The notes: generated from the letters alone by a model not told the origin. 64,000 nucleotides of DNA from Pseudomonas sp. MM223 (GCA_947090765.1 OX352322.1:3331501-3395500), one strand, 5' to 3'. Counted from the first letter of the stretch, positions 29,984 to 42,560 are shown. Numbers and translations: made by a program.

Positions 29984-31202
29984 TTACTCCTTGCCGTGGG
30001 CTTCGCTCATGCGCCATATCAGCATGGCGACCGAAGCATTCATGCGAAAAAGCGGGTCGTCGATGGGCTGCCCGCTCAGTTGTTCGATGCGCTGGATGCG
30101 CTGATTGATGGTGTTGCGGTGTAGCCCCAGGCGCTGTGCGGCCTTGAGCCCGTTGCCGTTTTCGATGAGCAAGGCGTCGAGGGTGTGCACCAGGGCATTG
30201 GCCTGCTTGCGCCCGGGGGCGATCAACGGGCCGAGTGTGCGGCTGACGAAGTCGTCGATCAGCGAGCGGTCGACGATGCCTTGCAGCAGGCGCAGTACGC
30301 CCAGTTCATTGAAGCTGCAATAACCGTTGGCCGGGCGCAGGTGCTGGGCCACGTCCAGGGCCTGGCGTGCCTCGTTGAGGGCCTGGCGATAGTGCGCACA
30401 ATCCTCGGCCAGGCTCGACAAGCCCATGTGCAAACTCAGCTTCACCCGTCACGGCCTGCAACTGCCGGTAAAGCGCAGCCAACGTATCGGGCAAGTCGTG
30501 CGTATCGGCCATCAATACCACGAACAGGTCACCCGGTAGCTGCGCCATCACACTGCCTGGCCGTTGGCGGCACCAGGCTTCGAGCTGGTCTTCCAAGGCC
30601 TGGCGGGTAGCTTGCCAGGTACGCTCGCCGTGGGCCAGCCCGTGGCGCTCGAACAGGCCATCCACGCCCGACAGGCGCAGAGCCAGCAAGCGCCGCGGCG
30701 CGTCCAGTGCCAGTTGCAGGTGCGTTGCCCGTTGCCGGGCAATGGCCAGGCTTGGGTAGTCGCCAGTCAGCAGTTGGCCAAGAATATCGTGGCGCGAGCG
30801 GCGTACCTGGCTCATCTGTACCAACGCCGTACCGATCAGGTGGGTGACCACCACCATCTTCAGCGCGTAGGGCTGCTCGATCAGCGGCAGGCCCAGTTGC
30901 TCGGCGCGCGCGATCACAGAGGCCGGAACGCTCTGGATAAAGCTGCCGCCAGTGAGGATCACCATGCCGGCGATGCCCACTGCTTCGCCATCTTCCACCA
31001 GGCTCAGCAAGTTCGCCTCGCCGCGTGGGTGGTTGATGCCGGTGACAAACACCAACTCACCGCCCATTACCCATTCAACGATGCCTTCGTTTTCTGCCAC
31101 ATACGGCCAGCGCACCCGCCGCTGAAGGTTGCGTGCCCCGGCCAGCACACGCATCTCGTGCAGGCCGGGCAAATGCAGGATCTCGTCCAGCGCCAGGCTC
31201 AC
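29984..31202 (-). pseudogene. PucR-family transcriptional regulator, frame broken by one base
   Basis: With one base removed this would encode about 405 residues. The N-terminal purine-catabolism regulatory (PucR) domain carries LDEILHLPGLHEMRVLAGA and GELVFVTG. The C-terminal PucR helix-turn-helix (LIENGNGLKAAQRLGLHRNT) is in another frame. The break is in a run of three G (plus-strand CCC at 30445-30447): removing one restores Ala-Val-Thr-Val-Lys-Leu. The start is a GTG at 31202 whose last bases overlap the stop of codB (GTGA), so it is coupled to the permease. Sitting between codB and codA, it probably senses a pyrimidine or related ligand and controls this operon. Confidence 0.85.
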
Positions 31203-32464
31203 GGCTTGACACCCGCCTGGCCAGGCGCACGGCGGCGAGCGCCCAGTTCGAGCATGACGATGTAGCACAGGGCCGAGGCGCCGATACCCACCAGCGGGGC
31301 GACCCACGGCGAGGCGTACGCCAACACCGCACCCACGGCATAGGCACACAGCCCGGTGAGGTTGTAGCGTGGCAGCCTTGCCGTATCCAGTGCCGGGTAC
31401 TTACCGCGGTGGTGATACCAGAAATCAGCCATGATCACCCCACCCACCGGTGGAATGATCGAGCCCAGCAGCACCAGGAACGGGATCAGCATTTCGTACA
31501 TGCCACCAATAGCCAGCACGATGCCGACCCCGGCCGCCACCAGGGTTGCCGTGCGCCGGCGCTCGCTGCGCAACAAATGGCAGGCAGCCGCCGACACGTT
31601 GTAGATGGTCGGCCCCTGGATGGTCCACAGGTTCAGGCACAGCATCACCACCGCCGCAAACGACAAGCCCTGCAGCATCATCACCTCGACGATATCGGCC
31701 TGTTGGTAAACCATCGCGCACCAGGCACCGGCCACCACCATCAGGCCGTTGCCAAGCAAAAATGCTACCACGCTGGCGATCACCGCCACCCGGCCGCTAC
31801 GCGACAGCCGTGTCCAGTTGGTGGCCTGCGTGGCGCCACTGGCGAAGGTGCCGAACACCATAGTCACTGCCGCCGAAAAGGTCATGGCTTCGTGCGGTAC
31901 TACTGCGGCCAGGCCGGCAAAGCCACCGGCATCGCGGGTGGCGATGTACATCGACACCAACAGCAGCACGAACATCAATGGCACTGAGACCCGCGACAGC
32001 ACATCCAGCCCCTTGAAGCCGATGATGGCGGTAATGCTGAAACCCAGGCCAAACAACACCATCAACGGCACGCCGAAACCTTCTGCCAACCCCAGCAGTT
32101 TGACCAGCACGATAGCCACGGTGGCCGTGCCCCAGGCGTACCAGCCCAGTTCCGCGAACCCCAGCAGAAAGTCCGAAAGCCGGCTGCCAGCTTCGCCGAA
32201 ACAAAAACGCCCCATCAACACGGTGTTCAGCCCACTGCGCGAGGCGATGAATGCCAGCGCTGCGGCATACAAGGCCAGCAGGCTGTTGCCGAGGGTGGCC
32301 ACCCACAACATGTCGACAAAATTGAAGGCCATGCCCAGCTTGCCGCCAGCGAACATCGTGCCGGTGAAAAAGGTGAAGCTGAACAGGACCATTGCAATTG
32401 GCAGCAGGCCCTTGCGGGCGGACTGCGGGGCTTCGCTGAGGGGGAATTCGCTGGGTGAGCTCAT
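31199..32464 (-). CDS. codB: Cytosine permease, NCS1 family
   Basis: About 421 residues and 12 predicted membrane helices, as in CodB. NCS1 features are visible: a first helix with FTGTMFAGGKLG, the later GRFCFGEAGSRL loop, and a central Asn-Trp-Thr-Arg-Leu-Ser-Arg. The start at 32464 begins MSSPSEFPLSEAPQ, with GGAG upstream. It is the first gene of the codB-pucR-codA operon, importing cytosine for deamination. A related NCS1 protein, CytX, carries the thiamine pyrimidine, and the thiamine-linked tenA pair lies upstream on the same strand, so a pyrimidine-salvage link is conceivable but no TPP riboswitch precedes codB. Confidence 0.88.
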   Translation of the reverse strand: MSSPSEFPLSEAPQSARKGLLPIAMVLFSFTFFTGTMFAGGKLGMAFNFVDMLWVATLGNSLLALYAAALAFIASRSGLNTVLMGRFCFGEAGSRLSDFLLGFAELGWYAWGTATVAIVLVKLLGLAEGFGVPLMVLFGLGFSITAIIGFKGLDVLSRVSVPLMFVLLLVSMYIATRDAGGFAGLAAVVPHEAMTFSAAVTMVFGTFASGATQATNWTRLSRSGRVAVIASVVAFLLGNGLMVVAGAWCAMVYQQADIVEVMMLQGLSFAAVVMLCLNLWTIQGPTIYNVSAAACHLLRSERRRTATLVAAGVGIVLAIGGMYEMLIPFLVLLGSIIPPVGGVIMADFWYHHRGKYPALDTARLPRYNLTGLCAYAVGAVLAYASPWVAPLVGIGASALCYIVMLELGARRRAPGQAGVKP

Positions 32465-32716
32465 TGCACGGGGCTCCGGGTTGTGGTTGGGAGCTGGAAG
32501 AGCAATATGCGGGCCGCTTTTGCGAGGGCCAAAACCTGGGATCAAATCGGGCAGGCAGCCCAGATAGCGATGTGCACTGTGAACATTAAAGTCGCATTTT
32601 GGCGTTATGAAGGTGTGCTGAACGACTTATTTTGAGGCATTCATGCACCAAAGCGGGCTTGGGCTGGGTAGGATTCACCCAGCAGCGCTTGCGCGATCAC
32701 TCGGCCTACCGCATGA

Positions 32717-32815
32717 CCCTGTAGGAGCAGCCTTGTGCTGCGAAGAGGCCATTAGGGCTAAAGATTATCTTTGCCTGCAATGACCTCTTCGCAGCACAAG
32801 GCTGCTCCTACAGGG
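32717..32815. repeat. Facing REP pair
   Basis: Two nearly perfect inverted copies of a 33-base element: CCCTGTAGGAGCAGCCTTG (reading into TGCTGCGAAGAGG) at 32717-32750 and its complement ending CAAGGCTGCTCCTACAGGG at 32783-32815. It is the P. putida type REP and lies in the 391-base gap between the tenA pair and codB. The rest of that gap (32465-32716) holds the codB promoter region and no gene that I can support. Confidence 0.85.
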
Positions 32816-32855
32816 CTGTATTTACCTTGAAATCGACGCGGGCCAGGTGGGCCAC

Positions 32856-33518
32856 TTACACCCCGTCCAGGCCCATCTGCCAGAAGTCTGCCTCCAGGCT
32901 GGACGCCTGGCCGAAAATCCCGACCAGCTCGGCAAACCGCTGCTCGGTCATGCTCCGCGCTGCCAGCTCATCCAGGTGCTTGCGCGCTGCCGCCGCCACA
33001 CTTTGATAGCCCTCCCCCGCATACTCGCCAATCCACTCGCGGTACGGGTGGTTGCTCAAATCGCCAATCCGCTCGGCCAAGGTCCGGCCGATCTCGGCAT
33101 AGCCGATCACGCAGGGTGCCAGTGCCACGTGCAGCTCCAGCAAGTCACCGGCAGCACCGCAGTCCAGCACGTAGCGGGTGTATGCCACCGTGGCCTGGTG
33201 CTCTGGCGCGGCCTCGATATCGGCCTGGGTCAGTCCCCAGCGTGCGCACAGCCGCAAGTGCAGCTCGGTTTCATCCAGAATTGCCGCCAGCCCAGCCTGC
33301 GCGGCGCGGATGTCGGCTGGGCGGCGGCTTTTGTAGGCGGCCAGTGCCCAGGCGCGGGCGAACTGGATCAGGAACAGGTAATCCTGCACCAGGTAGGTCC
33401 GAAACGCTTCCTCGCTCAGCGTGCCCTCGCCCATCTGCCGCACAAAGTCATGGTCTACATAGCGGGCCCACTGTTGCGTGGCTGCGGCCTTGAGGCGTTC
33501 GAAGATATCCATGCTCAT
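32856..33518 (-). CDS. tenA: TenA thiaminase II, cysteine type
   Basis: A 220-residue TenA-fold protein. The catalytic Cys is in LAPCVIGYAEIG, the active-site Glu and Tyr are in EYAGEGY, and YLVQDYLFLIQFARAWA matches the substrate pocket helix. Cys-type TenA hydrolyses aminomethyl-pyrimidine to HMP in thiamine salvage. The ATG overlaps the stop of the upstream TenA gene (ATGA), so the pair is coupled and both fall under the TPP riboswitch at 34256-34353. The length matches the family (215-235). Confidence 0.88.
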   Translation of the reverse strand: MSMDIFERLKAAATQQWARYVDHDFVRQMGEGTLSEEAFRTYLVQDYLFLIQFARAWALAAYKSRRPADIRAAQAGLAAILDETELHLRLCARWGLTQADIEAAPEHQATVAYTRYVLDCGAAGDLLELHVALAPCVIGYAEIGRTLAERIGDLSNHPYREWIGEYAGEGYQSVAAAARKHLDELAARSMTEQRFAELVGIFGQASSLEADFWQMGLDGV

Positions 33519-34162
33519 TTGCCCTCCGGGTAGACGGCATCGAAGAAGGCCAGCTCCAACGCAACGGTGCGCTGGTAGAAGTCACGTGCCAGTGCGGCTT
33601 CCTGCGGGCCGACGCGGTCCAGCTCTGCCTGCAGGAAGGCAACGAAGGCCTGGAATGCCGGGTTGTCGTGCAAGGTGATCCACTCGGCATGAACGAAGTT
33701 GTCCGGCATCGGTTTCGGTGCCTTGAGCGCCCAATCGAGGTACAGCCCTTCGGCAACGTTGAGCACTGCCAGCGCGGCTGCATAGGAGCGGGTCGCTGCC
33801 GCTTCGCGCATGATCGCCTTGAAGCCTGCGGTTGGCACGGTATCGGCCGGTGCGCTGCGTTGTGCGGGGCTAACGTCCAGTGCCTCGAAGGCCCGCAGGA
33901 AGTAGGTGTTTTCGTCGCTGGAAATCATCCCGGCAAAGCGGCCGAAGCGCAGGCGCGCCTCGAACGTATCGGCAGTGGCGATGGCCGCGCCCAGCAAGGT
34001 CAGGAAGCTGTCGAGAAAGCGGTGATCCTGCACCAGGTAGTCGACCATGATCGGGTCCGGCAGGCTGCCGTCGCACAATTGGGTTACGAAACGGTGGCCA
34101 ACGGCCGCCGACCAGGTTGGCTCGCTTTGGCGGCGCAGAGACTGGCTGAAACGTTCGGTCAT
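33515..34162 (-). CDS. TenA family protein, TenA_E type without the catalytic cysteine
   Basis: A 215-residue TenA-fold protein. The position of the TenA_C Cys is not Cys here; the segment reads VAEGLYLDWA, with a Glu as in the TenA_E subgroup. DYLVQDHRFLDSFLTLLG is the pocket helix. TenA_E proteins have been linked to thiamine-pyrimidine salvage, acting on formylaminopyrimidine-type products. The ATG at 34162 has AAGGA about 8 bases upstream and follows the riboswitch by about 90 bases. Tandem E-type and C-type genes suggest two consecutive salvage steps. Confidence 0.85.
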   Translation of the reverse strand: MTERFSQSLRRQSEPTWSAAVGHRFVTQLCDGSLPDPIMVDYLVQDHRFLDSFLTLLGAAIATADTFEARLRFGRFAGMISSDENTYFLRAFEALDVSPAQRSAPADTVPTAGFKAIMREAAATRSYAAALAVLNVAEGLYLDWALKAPKPMPDNFVHAEWITLHDNPAFQAFVAFLQAELDRVGPQEAALARDFYQRTVALELAFFDAVYPEGK

Positions 34163-34255
34163 GTTGCTGTCCTTGATGGGGGTGACAGCGAGACCTTGGC
34201 AGTTGGCATGGACAGGCCTCGCAGTGAGGCCGGCAAAAAGGCAGGTGACTAGCCC

Positions 34256-34353
34256 CATCCCTTCGCCGGCATGATCCGGATCAGGTTCGAAGGGTCACCG
34301 CGCTGCAGCGCTCAGCGGTTTCTCAGCCCGTTGCCGGGCTCCCCTTGGTGGGC
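34256..34353 (-). promoter_or_regulatory. TPP riboswitch (THI element)
   Basis: Read on the minus strand the element starts in CCACCAAGGGGAGCCCGGC, has the conserved CTGAGA core, and ends with ACCCTTCGAACCTGATCCGG and ATGCCGGCGAAGGGA. These are the two hallmark blocks of the thiamine pyrophosphate aptamer. It lies 5' of the tenA pair and should lower their expression when TPP is plentiful, by sequestering translation start or by termination. The 250 bases between it and the multicopper oxidase gene hold only promoter-like AT-rich sequence. Confidence 0.95.
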
Positions 34354-34605
34354 TCAGGTATACCCCAGGGCGGGGGTGCTGTCACTAAGCAAATCACCCA
34401 AACCATGGGCAATGGGTGACCCGCTACCGGGGACTTATCCCCATTCTTGACGCGCCATTATTTAGCGCACCCTAGGCGCCACAAGGATTTGTTTAACAAA
34501 GCATTACTGAAATACTTGTTGGCATAGCCGTTGCTCAAGGCCCTTTACCGGGCAAAACGCCATTGATGGCTTTAAGCCATACAGCCGCGAGCGAGGCATC
34601 AGGCA

Positions 34606-38001
<3,396 letters not shown>

Positions 38002-38022
38002 GCGGTTCGTGAAACGGGGGCT

Positions 38023-38067
38023 GCCTTGCAGCCCTTCGCGGCGGCTCAGCGCGAAGGGCTGCAAGGC
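38023..38067 (+). terminator. Long stem-loop between the oxidase and Sco genes
   Basis: GCCTTGCAGCCCTTCGCG at 38023-38040 and its exact complement CGCGAAGGGCTGCAAGGC at 38050-38067 form an 18-bp stem with a 9-base loop. There is no U run, so it may be an attenuator, an mRNA-stabilising structure or an REP-like element rather than a classic terminator. It lies between the oxidase stop and the next start. Confidence 0.5.
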
Positions 38068-38100
38068 GGCCACAATCAGCCAACCGACGAGGACTGCATC

Positions 38101-39084
38101 ATGCCCGGCTCATGGCGTTTCCTGCTGGTACTTGCGGTATTTGCCGCCAGCCTCCCGTACTGGCCACTGCAGCCGCAGCAACCGGTGGCCGAGAAAACCG
38201 AAAGCCCTTGGGGCGCCGACTACTTCCCCAATATCCCCCTGCTTACCCAGGACGGCCAGAAGGTGCATTTCTTCGACGACCTGATCAAGGACAAGGTGGT
38301 CGCCATCAACTTCATCTTTACCGGCTGCTCCGACTCCTGCCCGGTGGAAACCGCACGCTTGCGCCAGGTGCAGAAGATTCTGGGTGACCGGGTCGGCAAG
38401 GACATTTTCCTCTACTCCATCAGCATCGACCCCTACAACGACACCCCCGCTACCCTGAAACGCTACGCCGAAAAGTTCGGTATCGGCCCCGGCTGGACGC
38501 TGCTCACCGGCGAGCCCGACGACATCGAGCAATTGCGCCGCAGCCTGGGGCTGTGGATCGAAGGCCTGGAAAACGGTCGCTCCAAAGACCACAACCTGAG
38601 CCTTATCATTGGCAACCAGGCCACCGGGCGCTGGATGAAGGCCTCGCCCTTCGAAAGCCCGTACATCCTCGCGGACCGGTTGGGCAACAGCCTGCACAAC
38701 TGGAAGCAGGCCAGCGCCAATAGCAATGACTATGCCCAGGCCCCCGAGATACGTTCGCCCAGCAGTGGTGAGCAGATCTTCCGCACCCGCTGCTCGTCCT
38801 GCCACACCTTGGGCAACACCGAGCCAGGCCAACCGGGTATCGGCCCCGACCTGCTGGGTGTAACCCGTCAGCGCGACGCCAACTGGCTGACCCGCTGGCT
38901 GAAGGAGCCCGACCAGATGCTGGCCGAAAAAGACCCATTGGCCATGCTGCTGTATGAGCAATACAACCGCCTGGCCATGCCCAACATGCGTCTGGGCGAT
39001 GCCGAAGTCAGCGCACTGATGAGCTACATCGAAGAAGAAACCGCACGCCTGCAAACACCCGTCGCGAATAGGGAAACCCCCTAA
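38101..39084 (+). CDS. SCO1/SenC domain fused to cytochrome c
   Basis: A 327-residue protein. An N-terminal signal or membrane anchor (WRFLLVLAVFAASLP) precedes a thioredoxin-like Sco domain with the copper-binding CSDSC pair (FTGCSDSCP) and a later His in SKDHNLSLII. A C-terminal class I cytochrome c domain carries CSSCH and a likely distal Met in AMPNMRLGD. Sco proteins deliver copper or reduce cysteines in copper enzymes. The fusion to cytochrome c suggests redox supply at the oxidase encoded immediately upstream. The start at 38101 is the first ATG before the hydrophobic segment. Confidence 0.88.
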   Translation: MPGSWRFLLVLAVFAASLPYWPLQPQQPVAEKTESPWGADYFPNIPLLTQDGQKVHFFDDLIKDKVVAINFIFTGCSDSCPVETARLRQVQKILGDRVGKDIFLYSISIDPYNDTPATLKRYAEKFGIGPGWTLLTGEPDDIEQLRRSLGLWIEGLENGRSKDHNLSLIIGNQATGRWMKASPFESPYILADRLGNSLHNWKQASANSNDYAQAPEIRSPSSGEQIFRTRCSSCHTLGNTEPGQPGIGPDLLGVTRQRDANWLTRWLKEPDQMLAEKDPLAMLLYEQYNRLAMPNMRLGDAEVSALMSYIEEETARLQTPVANRETP

Positions 39085-39165
39085 AGGCGATTGGCCATCA
39101 GTCATCAGCCTGTCATCTCATTGTCGTATTTTTTGAGCATCACCCAGGGTCGGGAACTGTCAGCA

Positions 39166-41493
39166 GTGATACGCCGTTCGCTTTCATCCGCCAGCCTTTT
39201 GCGGCTGCTGATACTGATGCTGTGTGCAGCCACCCTGGCGTTTCTCTGGGGGCTGCACTTCACACAAAAAGCCGCCGCCCGGCAAGATGCGCTCTCGGCC
39301 AAGGCCGCCGAACATCTGAACCTGGCCAGCATCGTCGGTGAAAGCCTGCGCCAACTGGTCGACCGCGCCCAGGCCGTTGGCCGGGTCACCCAGGACGACA
39401 TGAAGGTGCTGCGCCAGGGCAACTTCAGCCTGGCGCGGATACTGGCCGAAGACCCGGTGTTCAAACGCATGAGCCTGTACGACCGGCAAGGCCGGTTGTT
39501 GTCAGCCAGCCATACCGACGAGGCCACCGCACTGCCCGAAGACTGGTTACGCCAGCTGCAAAGGCACGTTGCCCGCTATGGTTTCAAGCCCTTTCTGCCC
39601 AGCATGCAGGCGCCTGACCAGCAGGCCACCCTGCCCAACTGGCGCCTGCCCTTTCTGCTGCCGTTGACCGACCTGCCAGGCCGCGAAATTGAAAACATCC
39701 TGGTGGTGCAACTGGACATCGGCTACCTGGCGGTGCTGTTTCAACATATCGACCTGGGCAGCAGCGGGTTGGTGCGCCTGCTGCAGGATGACGGCCTGGA
39801 ACGGCTGCGCATAGACACCAGCGGCGTGGTGGTGGCCGGCGATGCGTTGCAGCCAGAACTGCCGGATACCGGCAGCGACGCAGGCATGCTGACCCAGTAC
39901 GTAGCTGGCGACGCGTACCAGAGCCTTTACCGCCATGTGCCAGAGCGCGGGTTCAGCGTAGTGGTCAGCCAGCGCCAGGACGAAATCCTCGCCCCTTCGG
40001 CCCTGGCCTATTCCCGGCAATTCTGGTTGAACCTGAGCATGACGCTGATGATCATCGCCAGCCTGCTGTGGACCTTGCGCCTGCTGCGCAAGCGACAGGA
40101 GGCCTTCTGCGCACTTGAACATGCCCAACAGGTAAACCAGCAGCTTATCGGCCGCCTTGAAGATGAACACCGGCGTAGCAGCCATGCGGCCGCCACCGAC
40201 CACCTCAGCGGGCTGCACAACCGCCGCCAGTTCGTCGAGGTCGCCGGCCAGGCGCTGACCCGCCAGCGTGGCAAGCGTCGTTTGATGGCGATTCTGTTCA
40301 TCGACATGGACCGCTTCAAGTCGATCAACGATTCGCTCGGGCACAAGATCGGTGACTTGCTGCTGCAGGCCGTGGCGGGGCGCATCCAGCGTTTGCTGGA
40401 GCCCGGTGACGAGGCTTCGCGCTTTGGTGGCGACGAATTCGTGGTGCTGCTGGCGGGCGAGCGCAGCGAAGACCAGATCAATGCCTGGGTCCGTGAATTG
40501 GTCCAGCGGTTGTCGGCCACCTATGCCCTTGACGGCCAGGAGGTCAACACCAGCCCCAGTGTGGGCGTGAGCATCTGCCCTCGCGATGGCCAGGATATCG
40601 ACAGCCTGATCCGCAGTGCCGATGCTGCGATGTATTCGGCCAAGCAGGCCGGCCGGGCCCAGTACCGCTTCTTCGACCCCTCGCTGAACCTGGCCGATAT
40701 CCAGGCCTTTACCCTCGAGCAGGCGTTTGGCAGCGCCTTGGCCGAGCGCCAGTTCGTGCTGCACTACCAGCCGCAGATCCGTCTAGACACGCAACAAGTA
40801 CTGGGTTACGAAGCACTGGTGCGTTGGGACCACCCTGAGTTCGGCCTGCTGTACCCGGACCGTTTCATCGCCCTGGCAGAGCGCAGCGGCTTTATTGTCG
40901 ATTTGGGCTGGGAGGTGCTGCGCCTGGCCTGTGAGGCCTTGGCGGACTGGGACGCGCAGGGCCGGGGCACGCGGCTGGCCGTCAATGTATCCGCCCTGCA
41001 GTTGCGCCAAGGCGACTTTGCCACGCGGCTGCTGAGCGAACTGCAACGGTATGCCATAGCCCCGCAGCAGCTGGAGCTGGAAATTACCGAAACCACCATC
41101 CTCGACCCCGAAGGTACGGCCGTGGAGCACCTGCATACCTTGCGCGGCGCCGGCCTGGGCATCAGCCTGGATGATTTCGGCCGCGGTTACGCTGGCTTCG
41201 CCCACCTGCATTCGTTGCCATTGAGCAAGCTTAAGATCGACCGCTCGCTGATCGCGCCCCTGTCCAACAGCCCTGATGACAGCCCGATCGTGTCCTCCAC
41301 CATCATCCTGGCCAAGCGCCTGGGCCTGGAAGTGGTTGCCGAAGGCGTGGAAACCCGTGAACAGGTGGTGTGCCTGAAGCTCGCCGGCTGTGACATCGCC
41401 CAGGGTTATCACTTCAGCCGGCCACTTTCGCCCGCGCAGTTGCGCGACTATCCGCCCTTCAATGGCGCAGAGGAAAAGGCATGCGTGTACTGA
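39166..41493 (+). CDS. Membrane GGDEF-EAL protein (cyclic di-GMP turnover)
   Basis: About 775 residues. Two membrane helices (about 10-32 and 283-303) flank a periplasmic sensor of about 250 residues with no domain I recognise. A GGDEF domain has the intact motif at 421-425 (RFGGDEFVV), but the Arg-x-x-Asp inhibitory site is absent (EPGD instead). The EAL domain is intact: YEALVRW at 548, ETTI, DDFGRGY and EGVE. It may make, degrade, or do both to cyclic di-GMP. The start is uncertain: GTG at 39166 is used; a TTG at 39091, 6 bases after the Sco stop, is possible. The PhnD-like gene overlaps its end. Confidence 0.88.
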   Translation: MIRRSLSSASLLRLLILMLCAATLAFLWGLHFTQKAAARQDALSAKAAEHLNLASIVGESLRQLVDRAQAVGRVTQDDMKVLRQGNFSLARILAEDPVFKRMSLYDRQGRLLSASHTDEATALPEDWLRQLQRHVARYGFKPFLPSMQAPDQQATLPNWRLPFLLPLTDLPGREIENILVVQLDIGYLAVLFQHIDLGSSGLVRLLQDDGLERLRIDTSGVVVAGDALQPELPDTGSDAGMLTQYVAGDAYQSLYRHVPERGFSVVVSQRQDEILAPSALAYSRQFWLNLSMTLMIIASLLWTLRLLRKRQEAFCALEHAQQVNQQLIGRLEDEHRRSSHAAATDHLSGLHNRRQFVEVAGQALTRQRGKRRLMAILFIDMDRFKSINDSLGHKIGDLLLQAVAGRIQRLLEPGDEASRFGGDEFVVLLAGERSEDQINAWVRELVQRLSATYALDGQEVNTSPSVGVSICPRDGQDIDSLIRSADAAMYSAKQAGRAQYRFFDPSLNLADIQAFTLEQAFGSALAERQFVLHYQPQIRLDTQQVLGYEALVRWDHPEFGLLYPDRFIALAERSGFIVDLGWEVLRLACEALADWDAQGRGTRLAVNVSALQLRQGDFATRLLSELQRYAIAPQQLELEITETTILDPEGTAVEHLHTLRGAGLGISLDDFGRGYAGFAHLHSLPLSKLKIDRSLIAPLSNSPDDSPIVSSTIILAKRLGLEVVAEGVETREQVVCLKLAGCDIAQGYHFSRPLSPAQLRDYPPFNGAEEKACVY

Positions 41494-42353
41494 AGACACT
41501 GGCATGGCTGATGGCCGCCAGCATGCCCGTCAACGTCGCACTGGCCGATTGCACGCCACATAGCTTGCGCCTGGCGGTGATCCCGATCAAAAGCGCCATT
41601 GACATGGCCCGTGAACACCAACCGCTGCTGCAACGCCTGAGCCAGGCCGCCGGGGTACCGGTGGAGCTGGTGATTGCGACTTCTTACGAAGGCGTGGTGG
41701 ACGCGATTGTTTCCGGTGGCGCGGACATCGCCCGCCTTGGCCCCGCCTCGTATGTACTCGCCCATCGTCGCGACCCACGTATCGAGCCGTTTGCCACCTT
41801 TACATTGAGTGCTGGCCCCTACACACCGGCAGGCAATCATTACCAGGCGCTGCTGCTGACCCGCGGCGACAACCCTGACGACATCGCAGCCCTGCGTGGC
41901 CGGCGCGTGGCCCTTACCGACCCTGCCAGCACGTCGGGCAGCCTGGTGCCCAGTGTCGAATTTGCCGCCCGGGTGGGCATGCCGCTGGCGCAGTTCTTTG
42001 GTGCGCTGGTGTATGCCGGCAACCACGACAAGGCGCTGGAGGCGTTGCTGGAGGGGCGGGTCGATGCCGCGTTCGTCGCCAGTGAGCGCACCGATGCCTA
42101 CTTGGCCCAACATGCCATCGCGCCGACGCGGCTCAAGGTGCAGTGGCGCTCACAGCCGATCTACTACGACCCGTATGTGTTCAGTGCCAGCCTGTGCCCG
42201 GCGCTGAAAAGCCGTATTCGCAAAGCCATGCTCGATGACCCGCAGGCACTGGCGGCATTCGTTGCCTCACAGGATGCCAGCGGGCTGGTGCCGGTCAGCC
42301 AGGCTGACTATGAGCCACTGCAGCAGATGATGAATGCGGCGTTGCCCCACTGA
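41481..42353 (+). CDS. PhnD-like periplasmic binding protein
   Basis: A 290-residue protein with a Sec signal peptide ending near ALAD and a PhnD/phosphate-phosphonate-type solute-binding fold: AIPI-like strand RLAVIPIKSAIDMAREHQPL, GADIARLGPASYVLAHR, RGRRVALTDPASTSGSLVPS and a C-terminal lobe ending near QMMNAALPH. It starts within the last 13 bases of the GGDEF-EAL gene, so the two are coupled. There is no phosphonate ABC permease or ATPase nearby. This points to a ligand-sensing role, perhaps docking on the periplasmic part of the GGDEF-EAL protein; that is inference. Confidence 0.82.
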   Translation: MRVLKTLAWLMAASMPVNVALADCTPHSLRLAVIPIKSAIDMAREHQPLLQRLSQAAGVPVELVIATSYEGVVDAIVSGGADIARLGPASYVLAHRRDPRIEPFATFTLSAGPYTPAGNHYQALLLTRGDNPDDIAALRGRRVALTDPASTSGSLVPSVEFAARVGMPLAQFFGALVYAGNHDKALEALLEGRVDAAFVASERTDAYLAQHAIAPTRLKVQWRSQPIYYDPYVFSASLCPALKSRIRKAMLDDPQALAAFVASQDASGLVPVSQADYEPLQQMMNAALPH

Positions 42354-42371
42354 CCCCAGCTGATGCGTTAC

Positions 42372-42492
42372 CCCTGTAGGAGCGGCCTTGTGTCGCGATG
42401 GCGCGCGAAGCGGGCCCGACGATATCTGCAGCGGAGCTGACAATCTGGGCCCGCTTCGCGCGCCATCGCGACACAAGGCCGCTCCTACAGGG
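42372..42492. repeat. REP-derived perfect inverted repeat with 46-base arms
   Basis: Arm one (42372-42417) begins CCCTGTAGGAGCGGCCTTGT and ends GAAGCGGGCCC; arm two (42447-42492) is its exact complement over 46 bases, separated by 29 bases. It is the P. putida REP core extended far beyond its usual length. It lies between the PhnD-like gene and the recombinase gene and could form a very stable cruciform or RNA hairpin. Confidence 0.9.
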
Positions 42493-42560
42493 ACCGCGCT
42501 GGCATGCAATATCCCTTGATTCGGTTTATCGTGTACCCATCACCCGCCGACACCCGCCCC

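Noticed and set aside
41481..42353. PhnD-like gene as part of a phosphonate ABC transporter
   Set aside because: No permease or ATPase gene is adjacent; its neighbour is a cyclic di-GMP enzyme.
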